NCBI GenBank assembly: GCA_964510955.1
Contig: CAZEDW010000015.1
Coordinates: 24,442 to 88,441 of the forward strand
Source of the DNA: JAFLCM01 sp964510955
Lineage (GTDB): Bacteria; Planctomycetota; Phycisphaerae; Phycisphaerales; UBA1924
Direction of reading: 5' to 3'
Length of the DNA stretch: 64,000 bases
The notes under the pieces were generated by a model. The model saw only the letters and a program-made list of their open reading frames with translations. It did no database searches and was not told the DNA's origin. Below are positions 25,482 to 32,756 of the stretch, piece after piece (the first letter of the stretch is position 1; the number at the start of each line of letters is the position of its first letter). Made by a program: the position numbers and the translations under genes.

Positions 25482-27065
25482 ATGGCGCAATCGATGGGAT
25501 TATCTCGCGCCCTCCCTCTGAGCCGCCGGGCACGCGCATGTGTGCTGTGGTGCGCTTGGGCCGTGTTTGGGTCCGCGGCATCGGCCCAGGTCGCCACCGC
25601 TCCCAAGCGTGAGGTGCCGCTGGTCCCGACCAACTGCACCGATCAGTGCCACAAGCCCATCATCACCCACACGGTGATGCACAAGCCCGGGGCCGCCGAC
25701 TGCGCGGCGTGCCACATCCAGGTGGGGGAGTTCAAGGACCACAAGTTTGCCTTCAAGGCCGCCAGGGAGGAGCTGTGTTTGAAGTGCCACCAGCTCACGG
25801 CTGAGACGCACCCGCACAAGCCGGTGGCCGAGGGCAAGTGCATGGACTGCCACGACCCGCACGGGTCGGAGCACAAGGCCCAGTTGATCGCCGACCCCAA
25901 GCGCGACCTTTGCATCAAGTGCCACGAGAACACCTACGCCAAGAAGCAGTTCGTTCACGGGCCGGTGGCGGTGGGTGCGTGCACGGCGTGCCACAAGTGG
26001 CACTCGTCCAACGTGCCCAAGCTCCTGAGCGACGACAGCAACGCGCTGTGCGTGAAGTGCCACGCCGAGACGCTGCAGGTCGGACCCGGCGTGCACATGC
26101 ACAAGGCGCTGGAAAAGGGGTGCGTCAACTGCCATGACCCGCACGCGTCGGACTTCAAGTTCCAGCTCGCGGGCACTTCGCCGGGCATCTGCATGTCGTG
26201 CCACAAGGAGCAGTTCGACAAGATGACGTCCGCGGCTTCCGGAGGGGCGGGCGGTGTGGTCCACGCCGCGATCACCGAGCCCGGCGGCTGCACGACGTGC
26301 CACGAGGCCCACACGTCCAAGCTGCCGAACCTTCAGAAGGGGCTGCAGGTCGAGACGTGCCTGAAGTGCCATGACAAGCCGGTGAAGGCCTCCGACGGCT
26401 CGATGCTCGCCGACATGGGCAAGCTGCTGGCGAACAACCCCCAGAAGCACGGCCCTATCCGAGACGGGCACTGCACGGTGTGCCACGACCCGCACGCGGC
26501 CAAGAACTTCCGCCTGCTCCCCGCCGAGTACCCGCAGAAGTTCTACTCGCCGTTCTCCATGGACCTGTACAAGCTGTGTTTCCAGTGCCACTCGCCCGAC
26601 CTGGTGCTGAAGCAGAACGGCCAGGGCGTGACGCAGTTCCGCGATGGGATCAAGAACCTGCACGCCCTTCACGTGAACCAGGAGAAGGGGCGGACGTGCC
26701 GGGCGTGCCACGAGGTGCACGCCTCGTCGCGCCCCGCCCACGTGCGCGAGGCGGTGCCGTTCGGCTCGTCGGCGTGGATGCTCGAGATCAACTACCAGCC
26801 AAGCGAGGAGGGCGGGAGCTGCGCACCGGGCTGCCACGCGCCGAAGAAGTACACGCGCCCGCGCGCCAGCGTGCCGGCGCCGCGCGAGACAATCGAGCCG
26901 GTCAAGCCCGCTGCCCCCAAGCCCGAGCCGGTCGGGCCGACCCCGGTGGCCGGGGCCGGCGCGGTTTCCCCTGCCCAAGGCGCCCCAGTATCGCCAACGC
27001 CCGGCGTGCCTGCCGTGCCATCTACCTCGCCCACGGCCGCGCCGTCGAAGGAACCCAGCCCGTGA
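25482..27065 (+). CDS. Multiheme cytochrome c (13 CxxCH plus two CxxxCH motifs)
   Basis: A 527-residue exported cytochrome. After a signal peptide ending SAASAQ (about residue 36), 13 CxxCH motifs are spaced between residues 74 and 410, mostly as doubled-CXXCH repeats of the NrfB/OmcS-like type with CHDPHGS or CHDPHAA segments. Two unusual CxxxCH motifs flank them (Cys52-His57 and Cys447-His452); these could be two further hemes bound through a longer spacer, for 15 in all. A proline- and alanine-rich tail (about 460-527) may reach through the wall or to a partner. It lies first in an operon with tetraheme cytochrome, ferredoxin, NrfD and HAO-like proteins and probably stores or ferries electrons in the periplasm. 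Its stop overlaps the next start (GTGA). Confidence 0.9.
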   Translation: MAQSMGLSRALPLSRRARACVLWCAWAVFGSAASAQVATAPKREVPLVPTNCTDQCHKPIITHTVMHKPGAADCAACHIQVGEFKDHKFAFKAAREELCLKCHQLTAETHPHKPVAEGKCMDCHDPHGSEHKAQLIADPKRDLCIKCHENTYAKKQFVHGPVAVGACTACHKWHSSNVPKLLSDDSNALCVKCHAETLQVGPGVHMHKALEKGCVNCHDPHASDFKFQLAGTSPGICMSCHKEQFDKMTSAASGGAGGVVHAAITEPGGCTTCHEAHTSKLPNLQKGLQVETCLKCHDKPVKASDGSMLADMGKLLANNPQKHGPIRDGHCTVCHDPHAAKNFRLLPAEYPQKFYSPFSMDLYKLCFQCHSPDLVLKQNGQGVTQFRDGIKNLHALHVNQEKGRTCRACHEVHASSRPAHVREAVPFGSSAWMLEINYQPSEEGGSCAPGCHAPKKYTRPRASVPAPRETIEPVKPAAPKPEPVGPTPVAGAGAVSPAQGAPVSPTPGVPAVPSTSPTAAPSKEPSP

Positions 27066-27781
27066 ACGAGCGCGCCGCGACGAATCTCGTGAGTTGGCTG
27101 ATCTGTCCGGCGTTTCTGGGGCTGGCGGCGTTCCTTGCCTTCTCGTCGCCCCGCGCCGACATCCCGATGGTCCCGTCGGCGGCGGTCTCGAAGGACCAGA
27201 TCGTGCGGGGTCCGCTGCGCACGCCACTGCTGGACCCGTCCAAGGCGACGGTCGCCGGCGTGGTCCGCCCGTGCAGCGAGTGCCACAAGCTGTTCGCGCC
27301 GCCGCCGGTCGCCGACCGGGCGATGATGCAGCACAAGGACATCGTGATGCGGCACGGCATCAACACGCGATGCCTTAACTGTCACGACAGCAAGGACCGC
27401 GACAAGCTCGCGCTGCACGACGGATCGACGGTCACGTTTGACCAGGCACCCCGGTTGTGCTCGCAGTGCCACGGAACCGTGTACCGCGATTGGCAGAAGG
27501 GCATCCACGGCAAGACCCTCGGTTCATGGGACCCGACCACGGGCGCCCAGCGTCGCATCCGCTGCGTCGAGTGCCACGACCCGCACGCGCCGGCGTACAA
27601 GCCGATGGCCCCGCTCCCCGGCCCGAACACGCTTCGGATGGGAGATCAGGCGCGTGCCGAGGAGGGCGAGCACAGGCATGTTCCCCTCCGCCGATGGTCC
27701 ACCGGCGAGGGCGCGCACAAGCCGGAGGGCGCGCCGCCTGCCCAGCAAGCCAAGCCCGCCCAGAAGGAGCCCACCCCGTGA
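27062..27781 (+). CDS. Membrane-anchored tetraheme cytochrome c
   Basis: A 239-residue protein starting at GTG 27062, whose last two bases are shared with the TGA of the previous gene, a tight translational coupling. One N-terminal hydrophobic helix (residues about 8-28) should anchor it in the inner membrane with the rest outside. Four CxxCH motifs occur: CSECH, CLNCH, CSQCH and CVECH, with additional histidines near the first two suitable as distal ligands. This is the general plan of NapC/NrfH-like or CymA-like quinol-oxidising cytochromes, though the spacing does not match the NapC/NrfH consensus closely, so I call it only a tetraheme cytochrome. The tail after the fourth heme is charged and proline-rich. 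Being coupled to the ferredoxin and NrfD genes, it probably hands electrons between them and the large cytochromes. Confidence 0.85.
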   Translation: MNERAATNLVSWLICPAFLGLAAFLAFSSPRADIPMVPSAAVSKDQIVRGPLRTPLLDPSKATVAGVVRPCSECHKLFAPPPVADRAMMQHKDIVMRHGINTRCLNCHDSKDRDKLALHDGSTVTFDQAPRLCSQCHGTVYRDWQKGIHGKTLGSWDPTTGAQRRIRCVECHDPHAPAYKPMAPLPGPNTLRMGDQARAEEGEHRHVPLRRWSTGEGAHKPEGAPPAQQAKPAQKEPTP

Positions 27782-28842
27782 ACATCCGCATCTGGGACGG
27801 CAAATCCGCCGACAAGGCGCCGGGGCCGGACGCGGGCCGGCGCAGCTTTCTCCGCTCCGGGGCGGCGATCGTCAGCGGGCTGGCCGCCATGGCCGCCGCC
27901 CTGAGCCCGCTGAAAGAGCTGAGCAGCGACGACGAGTTCAGCATCCAGAAGTTTCTGCAGAAGCACTACAAGGAGATGACGCCCAAGGACATGGAGGCGG
28001 CGCTGGCGAGGATCAGCGCGGAAGTGGAGAAGCGCTACAAGATCCGCCCCGACCTGCGCGACGTGCGGGCCAAGTCGGGCGTCGAGTTCGTGTACGCGCT
28101 CAACCTGAGCCGGTGCATCGGCTGCCGCAAGTGCGTCCACGCCTGCGTTGAGGAGAACAACCAAAGCCGCGAGCCGGAGATCCAGTACATCCGCGTGCTG
28201 GAGATGCCGCGCGGGACGATGGACATGGAGAAGGGCAACCATCACTACGACAACCCGACCGTCCCCGACGAGAACCACTTCTACATGCCCGTGCAGTGCC
28301 ACCAGTGCGCCAATCCGCCGTGCGTGAAGGTGTGCCCGGTGGAGGCGACGTGGCAGGACCCCGACGGGATCACGGTGATCGACTACGACTGGTGCATCGG
28401 GTGCCGGTATTGCGAAGCCGCCTGCCCCTACTGGGCGCGGCGGTTCAACTTCACCAAGCCCAAACTTGATGCCGAGCATGTGAACCCGGACATGGCCTAC
28501 CTGTCCAACCGCCCGCGCCCCAAGGGCGTGGTGGAGAAGTGCACCTACTGCCTGCACCGCACCCGCGAGGGCAAGCTGCCGGCGTGCCTGGAGGTGTGCC
28601 CCACGGGGGCGCGCAAGTTCGGAAACGTGCTGGACCCCGACAGCGAGGTGTCGCAGATCCTCAAGACCAAGCGCGTGTTCGTGCTGAAGGAAGAGGTCGG
28701 AACGCTGCCGCGATTCTTCTACTACTTCGACGAGCGCTACCCCAGCGGGCTTGACCCCGAGGCGAAGGCGATCGCGCTGGACATGGGATACTCCGAGAAC
28801 TCGTTGAAGGGCCTGGGCGGCGCTCTGGCGGGCCTGGCATGA
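27778..28842 (+). CDS. Tat-exported four-cluster ferredoxin subunit (NrfC/DsrO/HybA type)
   Basis: A 354-residue iron-sulfur protein. GTG 27778 overlaps the preceding stop (GTGA). A twin-arginine motif GRRSFLRSG with a hydrophobic stretch to about residue 40 indicates folded export. Four cysteine groups follow: CIGCRKCVHAC, CHQCANPPCVKVCP, CIGCRYCEAACP, and CTYCLHRTREGKLPACLEVC, which is the layout for four [4Fe-4S] clusters in the NrfC/PsrB/DsrO/HybA family. The C-terminal tail (LPRFFYYFDERYP) is the usual region that docks on the NrfD partner. It overlaps the nrfD-like gene by ATGA and should pass electrons between the quinone-reactive membrane subunit and periplasmic cytochromes. Confidence 0.92.
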   Translation: MNIRIWDGKSADKAPGPDAGRRSFLRSGAAIVSGLAAMAAALSPLKELSSDDEFSIQKFLQKHYKEMTPKDMEAALARISAEVEKRYKIRPDLRDVRAKSGVEFVYALNLSRCIGCRKCVHACVEENNQSREPEIQYIRVLEMPRGTMDMEKGNHHYDNPTVPDENHFYMPVQCHQCANPPCVKVCPVEATWQDPDGITVIDYDWCIGCRYCEAACPYWARRFNFTKPKLDAEHVNPDMAYLSNRPRPKGVVEKCTYCLHRTREGKLPACLEVCPTGARKFGNVLDPDSEVSQILKTKRVFVLKEEVGTLPRFFYYFDERYPSGLDPEAKAIALDMGYSENSLKGLGGALAGLA

Positions 28843-30083
28843 GGCACTACCTCACATTCCTCTACCGCTGCTTCCGCCTGAGCTTCGTGGGCAACGGGCT
28901 GTACTACGCCTGGATGTTCGCGCTCTCGGTGGTGGCGCTGCTGGGCCTGAACGCGTACTGCAAGCAGTTCGTGCAGGGCATGGGCGTCACGGGGATGACC
29001 GACCAGGTGTCGTGGGGTCTGTACATCGCCAACTTCGCGTTCATGGTGGGCATGGCCGCCGCCGCGGCGACGCTGGTCATCCCCGTGTACGTCTACAGAA
29101 ACCGCGAGCTCAAGGACCTGGTGATCTTCGCGCAGCTCTTCGCGGTGGCGGCGATCATCATGTCGCTCCTGTTCGTGGTCGTGGACCTGGGACGCCCGGA
29201 CCGCTTCCACCACATGATGCTGCGGTTCAACTTCCCCTCCTCGATGCTCACGTGGGACGTGATCTCGCTCAACGGCTACCTGCTTCTGAACCTGCACATC
29301 TGCGGCTACCTCATCTACACGGCTTACCGGCGCCGCGAGGCGAGCAAGTTGTTCTATATCCCGTTCGTGTTCGTGGCCATCGCCTGGGCCTTCTGCACAC
29401 AGCTCGTCGAGGCGTTCCTGTACTGCGGGCTGGGTGGGAGGCCGTTCTGGAACTCCGCGGTGATCGCTCCGCGGCTGGTCGCCGCCGCGTTCGCCGCCGG
29501 CCCGTCGATCCTCATCATCGCCCTGCAGGTGATCGGCCGGCACACCGACTACCACGTCCCCGAGAAGGCCCTGATGACGCTGCGCAACATCGTGCGGGTG
29601 GCGATGTCGGCCAGCCTTTTCCTGCTGGTCTCCGAGGCCTTCACGGAGTTCTACACCGACTCGGCCCACGTCGCCAGCGCCCGGTACCTGTTCTTCGGGC
29701 TGGAGGGACGCCACGCGCTGGTGCCGTGGATCTGGACGTCGATTGCGCTCAACGTCTCCGGCCTGGTCATCCTGTTTTCGCCGGTCTCGCGCGGGCGGCG
29801 ATTCCTCAATCTCGCGTGCGCAATGGTGATCGTCGGCGTATGGATCGAGAAGGGGATGGGGCTCGTCATCCCGGCGTTCGTCCCGACGCCGCTGGGCGAG
29901 ATCGTCGAGTACAGGCCGACGTTCAACGAGCTGATGGTCTCGGGCGGCATCGTTGCGTTCGGGCTGCTGGTGTTCACGATCCTCGTGCGCGTCACGGTTC
30001 CCGTGCTGTCGGGGAAGCTCGCGTTCGATCGCCCGTACGACCCGTCCGCACCCCAGCCCGCATCCCCGACGGCCGTGGCTTGA
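28839..30083 (+). CDS. NrfD/PsrC-type quinone-interacting membrane subunit
   Basis: A 414-residue protein with about ten hydrophobic helices, of the NrfD/polysulfide-reductase PsrC family. Landmarks are VSWGLYIANFAFMVG near residue 55, DLGRPDRFHHMMLRFN, SSMLTWDVISLNGYLLLN, and the late KGMGLVIPAFVPTPLGE. Relatives exchange electrons between membrane quinol and an attached four-cluster ferredoxin and can move protons. Its start overlaps the ferredoxin stop by ATGA, so the two are made as one complex. Direction (quinol oxidation or reduction) cannot be told from sequence; NrfD-type partners work both ways. A normal ribosome site appears before the next gene, 24 nt downstream. Confidence 0.93.
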   Translation: MRHYLTFLYRCFRLSFVGNGLYYAWMFALSVVALLGLNAYCKQFVQGMGVTGMTDQVSWGLYIANFAFMVGMAAAAATLVIPVYVYRNRELKDLVIFAQLFAVAAIIMSLLFVVVDLGRPDRFHHMMLRFNFPSSMLTWDVISLNGYLLLNLHICGYLIYTAYRRREASKLFYIPFVFVAIAWAFCTQLVEAFLYCGLGGRPFWNSAVIAPRLVAAAFAAGPSILIIALQVIGRHTDYHVPEKALMTLRNIVRVAMSASLFLLVSEAFTEFYTDSAHVASARYLFFGLEGRHALVPWIWTSIALNVSGLVILFSPVSRGRRFLNLACAMVIVGVWIEKGMGLVIPAFVPTPLGEIVEYRPTFNELMVSGGIVAFGLLVFTILVRVTVPVLSGKLAFDRPYDPSAPQPASPTAVA

Positions 30084-30107
30084 TCCGCCTCAGTTCAGGA
30101 GCCTTGC

Positions 30108-31631
30108 ATGAACCACTCATCGGTCCGCTTCGCGTTCGTGATGTCGATGCTCCCGCTCGCGACGGCGTCCGGCCAGGCGTTCGGCCCGCGCGAGATCAGC
30201 GAGCAGAGCAAGCCCTGCATCGCCTGCCACAAGGAGCGTAACCCGGCCATCTACGAGCAGTGGGGCACGAGCAAGCACTTCCGCGCCAACGTGGCGTGCT
30301 TCGAGTGTCACAGCGCCAACAAGGACGACAAGGACGCTTACGAGCATTACGGCCAGATCATCTCCACGCTCGTCACGCCGCGCGACTGCTCGCGCTGCCA
30401 CAGCAAGGAGGTCGAGGAGTTTTCCAACTCACGGCACAGCAAGGCCGGGCGGATTCTCGGCTCGCTCGACAACACCCTCGCGGAAGTCGTCGAGGGCAAC
30501 CACGGGTTTGTCACTGAGGGCTTCCCGAACGGCGTCTCCGCCGCCGCCGTCAGCGGCTGCTGGCAGTGCCACGGGACCGAGGTGAAGCTCCTGCCGGGCG
30601 GCAAGCTCGACCCCACGAGCTGGCCCAACAGCGGCATCGGGCGCCTCAACCCCGACGGCACCGAGGGCGCCTGCAACGCGTGCCACACCAGCCACGCCTT
30701 CAGCGCCGCGCAGGCGCGTTACCCCGACACCTGCGGCAAGTGCCACCTCGGGCCCGATCACCCGCAGAAGGAGATCTACGAGGAGTCCAAGCACGGCTCC
30801 AACTTCTTCGCCCACGCTCCCAAGATGAACCTCGACAACCCCAAGTGGGTGGTCGGCGAGGACTATCTCCAGGCCCCGACGTGCGCCACCTGCCACATGT
30901 CGGCCACGCGCAAGCAGCCCGTCACCCACGACGCCGGCCTGCGCATCAGTTGGAACAACCGACCGGAGGTCTCCATCCGCCCGGAGGTCGCCGACGCCAA
31001 GCTGGGGCTGCCCGGGGCGAACATCGGCTGGGAGACCCGGCGCAAGAACATGGTCGACGTGTGCATCAACTGCCACGACCTCCTGTGGGTCAACAACTTC
31101 TACACCCAGTACGACGCGCTGGTGAACCTCTACAACACCAAGTTCGGCGGCCCCGGCAAGGAGCTCTACGCCCTGGCCAAGCCGCTCTTGAACCCGGTCC
31201 AGTTCACCAACGAGCTGGACTTCACCTGGTACGAGATCTGGCACCACGAGGGTCGGCGGGCGCGCCACGGCGCGTCGATGATGGCCCCCGACTACACGCA
31301 CTGGCACGGCACCTACGAGGTCGCCAAGCGGTTCTACTCCGAGATGATCCCGCAGCTCCGGCACCTCATCAAGGACAACATCGACAGCAAGGACCCCGCG
31401 AAGGCCAAGGCCGCCGCCGACCTGCAGGCCAAGCTGGAAAACGTTCTGGGCTCAGACAACCACAAGTGGTACCTGGGTCAGATGGACGCAACGGAGGCGG
31501 CCCAGCGGAAACAGTCGGTTGACGAGTTCAAGAAGCGGTATGAGCTGGAGCACCCCGGTGCGGCGGTGCCCGCCGCCCCCGCCCCCGCCCCGGCGACACC
31601 GCCTCCTGCTGAGAAGAAGCCCGGTGGATGA
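30108..31631 (+). CDS. Octaheme cytochrome c, hydroxylamine oxidoreductase (HAO) family
   Basis: A 507-residue exported cytochrome with eight CxxCH motifs at residues 37, 64, 94, 151, 189, 209, 259 and 319, the HAO number. The start ATG 30108 follows CAGGAGCCTTGC; a weak signal peptide ends ATASGQAFG. After the last heme comes EIWHHEGRRARHGASMM followed by PDYTHWHG, a region strongly like the C-terminal catalytic segment of HAO relatives. Tyr396 in PDYTHWHG is the candidate for the HAO cross-linking tyrosine; whether the cross-link forms decides between hydroxylamine/hydrazine oxidation and a reductive (nitrite or NO) role. The C-terminus has no membrane helix but a Pro/Ala tail. It ends the respiratory operon. 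Function is inference from family. Confidence 0.87.
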   Translation: MNHSSVRFAFVMSMLPLATASGQAFGPREISEQSKPCIACHKERNPAIYEQWGTSKHFRANVACFECHSANKDDKDAYEHYGQIISTLVTPRDCSRCHSKEVEEFSNSRHSKAGRILGSLDNTLAEVVEGNHGFVTEGFPNGVSAAAVSGCWQCHGTEVKLLPGGKLDPTSWPNSGIGRLNPDGTEGACNACHTSHAFSAAQARYPDTCGKCHLGPDHPQKEIYEESKHGSNFFAHAPKMNLDNPKWVVGEDYLQAPTCATCHMSATRKQPVTHDAGLRISWNNRPEVSIRPEVADAKLGLPGANIGWETRRKNMVDVCINCHDLLWVNNFYTQYDALVNLYNTKFGGPGKELYALAKPLLNPVQFTNELDFTWYEIWHHEGRRARHGASMMAPDYTHWHGTYEVAKRFYSEMIPQLRHLIKDNIDSKDPAKAKAAADLQAKLENVLGSDNHKWYLGQMDATEAAQRKQSVDEFKKRYELEHPGAAVPAAPAPAPATPPPAEKKPGG

Positions 31632-31657
31632 CGCACGCATGCTGACTTGACCCCGCC

Positions 31658-32092
31658 GTGGACCATCAACCCACCGAACAAGACGGCCGGCGCGCGCTGC
31701 GTGACCACGTGCTCGACCGCGCCTGGCTGGCCCGGCGCAGGCACGGCCCGGTGATCGACCACGCGGCGATGCTCCGCATCCTCGATGACCGCGAGATCGT
31801 CCGTTACCCGGTGGGCCTCCGCTTCGACTCGTCCGAGCTGCGCGCCGGCGAGTTCGCGCACGCCTTCCAGCTCAGCGAGCAGGCTCGCGGCGGGTTCTGC
31901 CTTTTCGTTCACCCGGTGTTCGAGGCCCGCCACGACCTGCTGCCGCTCTTGATCGCCTACCACCTCCCGGCGATCAACTACGGCGACGTTGCCGAGTCGG
32001 AGGACTGCGAGGCGTTTGGCGCGGCGCTGCTGGGCATGGACGCGGACGAGTACTACCTGCGCCTGTGCGCGGCGGCGGACTCGCTCAAGTGA
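31658..32092 (+). CDS. Small protein of unknown function after the cytochrome operon
   Basis: A 144-residue soluble-looking protein starting at GTG 31658, 26 nt after the HAO-like gene. I do not recognise a family. The sequence shows an acidic N-terminus, an Asp-Arg-Glu stretch (RILDDREIVRYPVGLRFDS), and a helical-looking tail with AHAFQLSEQ. No cysteine pairs, CxxCH or membrane segments are present, so it is not a cytochrome. Two histidine pairs could bind metal, but that is speculative. Its placement directly behind the HAO gene suggests cotranscription and possibly an accessory or assembly role. It converges on the NuoE-like gene, with 19 nt between the stops. Confidence 0.6.
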   Translation: MDHQPTEQDGRRALRDHVLDRAWLARRRHGPVIDHAAMLRILDDREIVRYPVGLRFDSSELRAGEFAHAFQLSEQARGGFCLFVHPVFEARHDLLPLLIAYHLPAINYGDVAESEDCEAFGAALLGMDADEYYLRLCAAADSLK

Positions 32093-32111
32093 AGCGCCGG
32101 GCGGAACGGGC

Positions 32112-32651
32112 TCAGTGGGCCGCGTGCTTGCCGGCCTCGTCGATAGCCTTGACGATGGACGCGGGCGTCAGGTTCTCGTGCAGGGTGTGGTCGACCAGCG
32201 CCGCCGGCGCACCGCCGCACGCGCCGAGGCACTCGATCTCTATCAGCGTGAACCTGCCGTCGTCGGTGGTTTCGCCGACCTCGATGCCGAGCTTGTCGCG
32301 GCAGGCGTCGGTAACGGCCTTGTGGTCGCAGAACTCGCAGGCGATCGAGCGGCAGACGCTGATAACGTGCGAGCCCTTGGGCTTGAGCCAGAACTCCTCG
32401 TAGAAGCTCGCGGTGTCGATCACTTCCGAGGGTTTCAGGCCCAGGAAGTCCGCCACCTCCATGAGGGCCTGGTGGGGCAGCCAGCCGGCGGCCTCCTGCA
32501 CGGCGTGCAGGGTCGGCAGCAGGGCGCCCTTTCTGGCTTCGTACCGGGGCAGGTAATCGCGCGCGATGCGGTCCTTGATCGCCTGCGTGAGGTACGGCTC
32601 GGCGCGCTTGGTGATCTTGGTTGTCGCCGAGGGCTTGGTGATCCAGGCCAT
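32112..32651 (-). CDS. nuoE: NADH-quinone oxidoreductase subunit E (24 kDa, [2Fe-2S]) homolog
   Basis: A 179-residue NuoE-type thioredoxin-fold protein. The four cluster ligands are at residues 100, 105, 141 and 145 (CRSIAC and CLGACGGAP), the C-x4-C ... C-x3-C pattern that binds a [2Fe-2S] cluster. The N-terminal helix region (ALLPTLHAVQEAAGWLPH) matches the family. In complex I this subunit sits beside NuoF at the NADH site; related copies serve in formate dehydrogenases and hydrogenases. No nuoF or nuoG is next to it here. It is the last gene of the minus-strand Gld-like ABC cluster, 105 nt after DUF4340, so it may be a lone second copy or be transcribed separately. The identity is firm, the complex is not. 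Confidence 0.88.
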   Translation of the reverse strand: MAWITKPSATTKITKRAEPYLTQAIKDRIARDYLPRYEARKGALLPTLHAVQEAAGWLPHQALMEVADFLGLKPSEVIDTASFYEEFWLKPKGSHVISVCRSIACEFCDHKAVTDACRDKLGIEVGETTDDGRFTLIEIECLGACGGAPAALVDHTLHENLTPASIVKAIDEAGKHAAH

Positions 32652-32756
32652 GGAGCAGCGGGGGTCAGGGGTGCGGGAGGATCCGGGGTCGGGTCGCCGG
32701 AACGGAACGGTAGCAGAGTTTTGCCCTGCGTGTCGGCGCGGGCGACCCGCCTGGAA

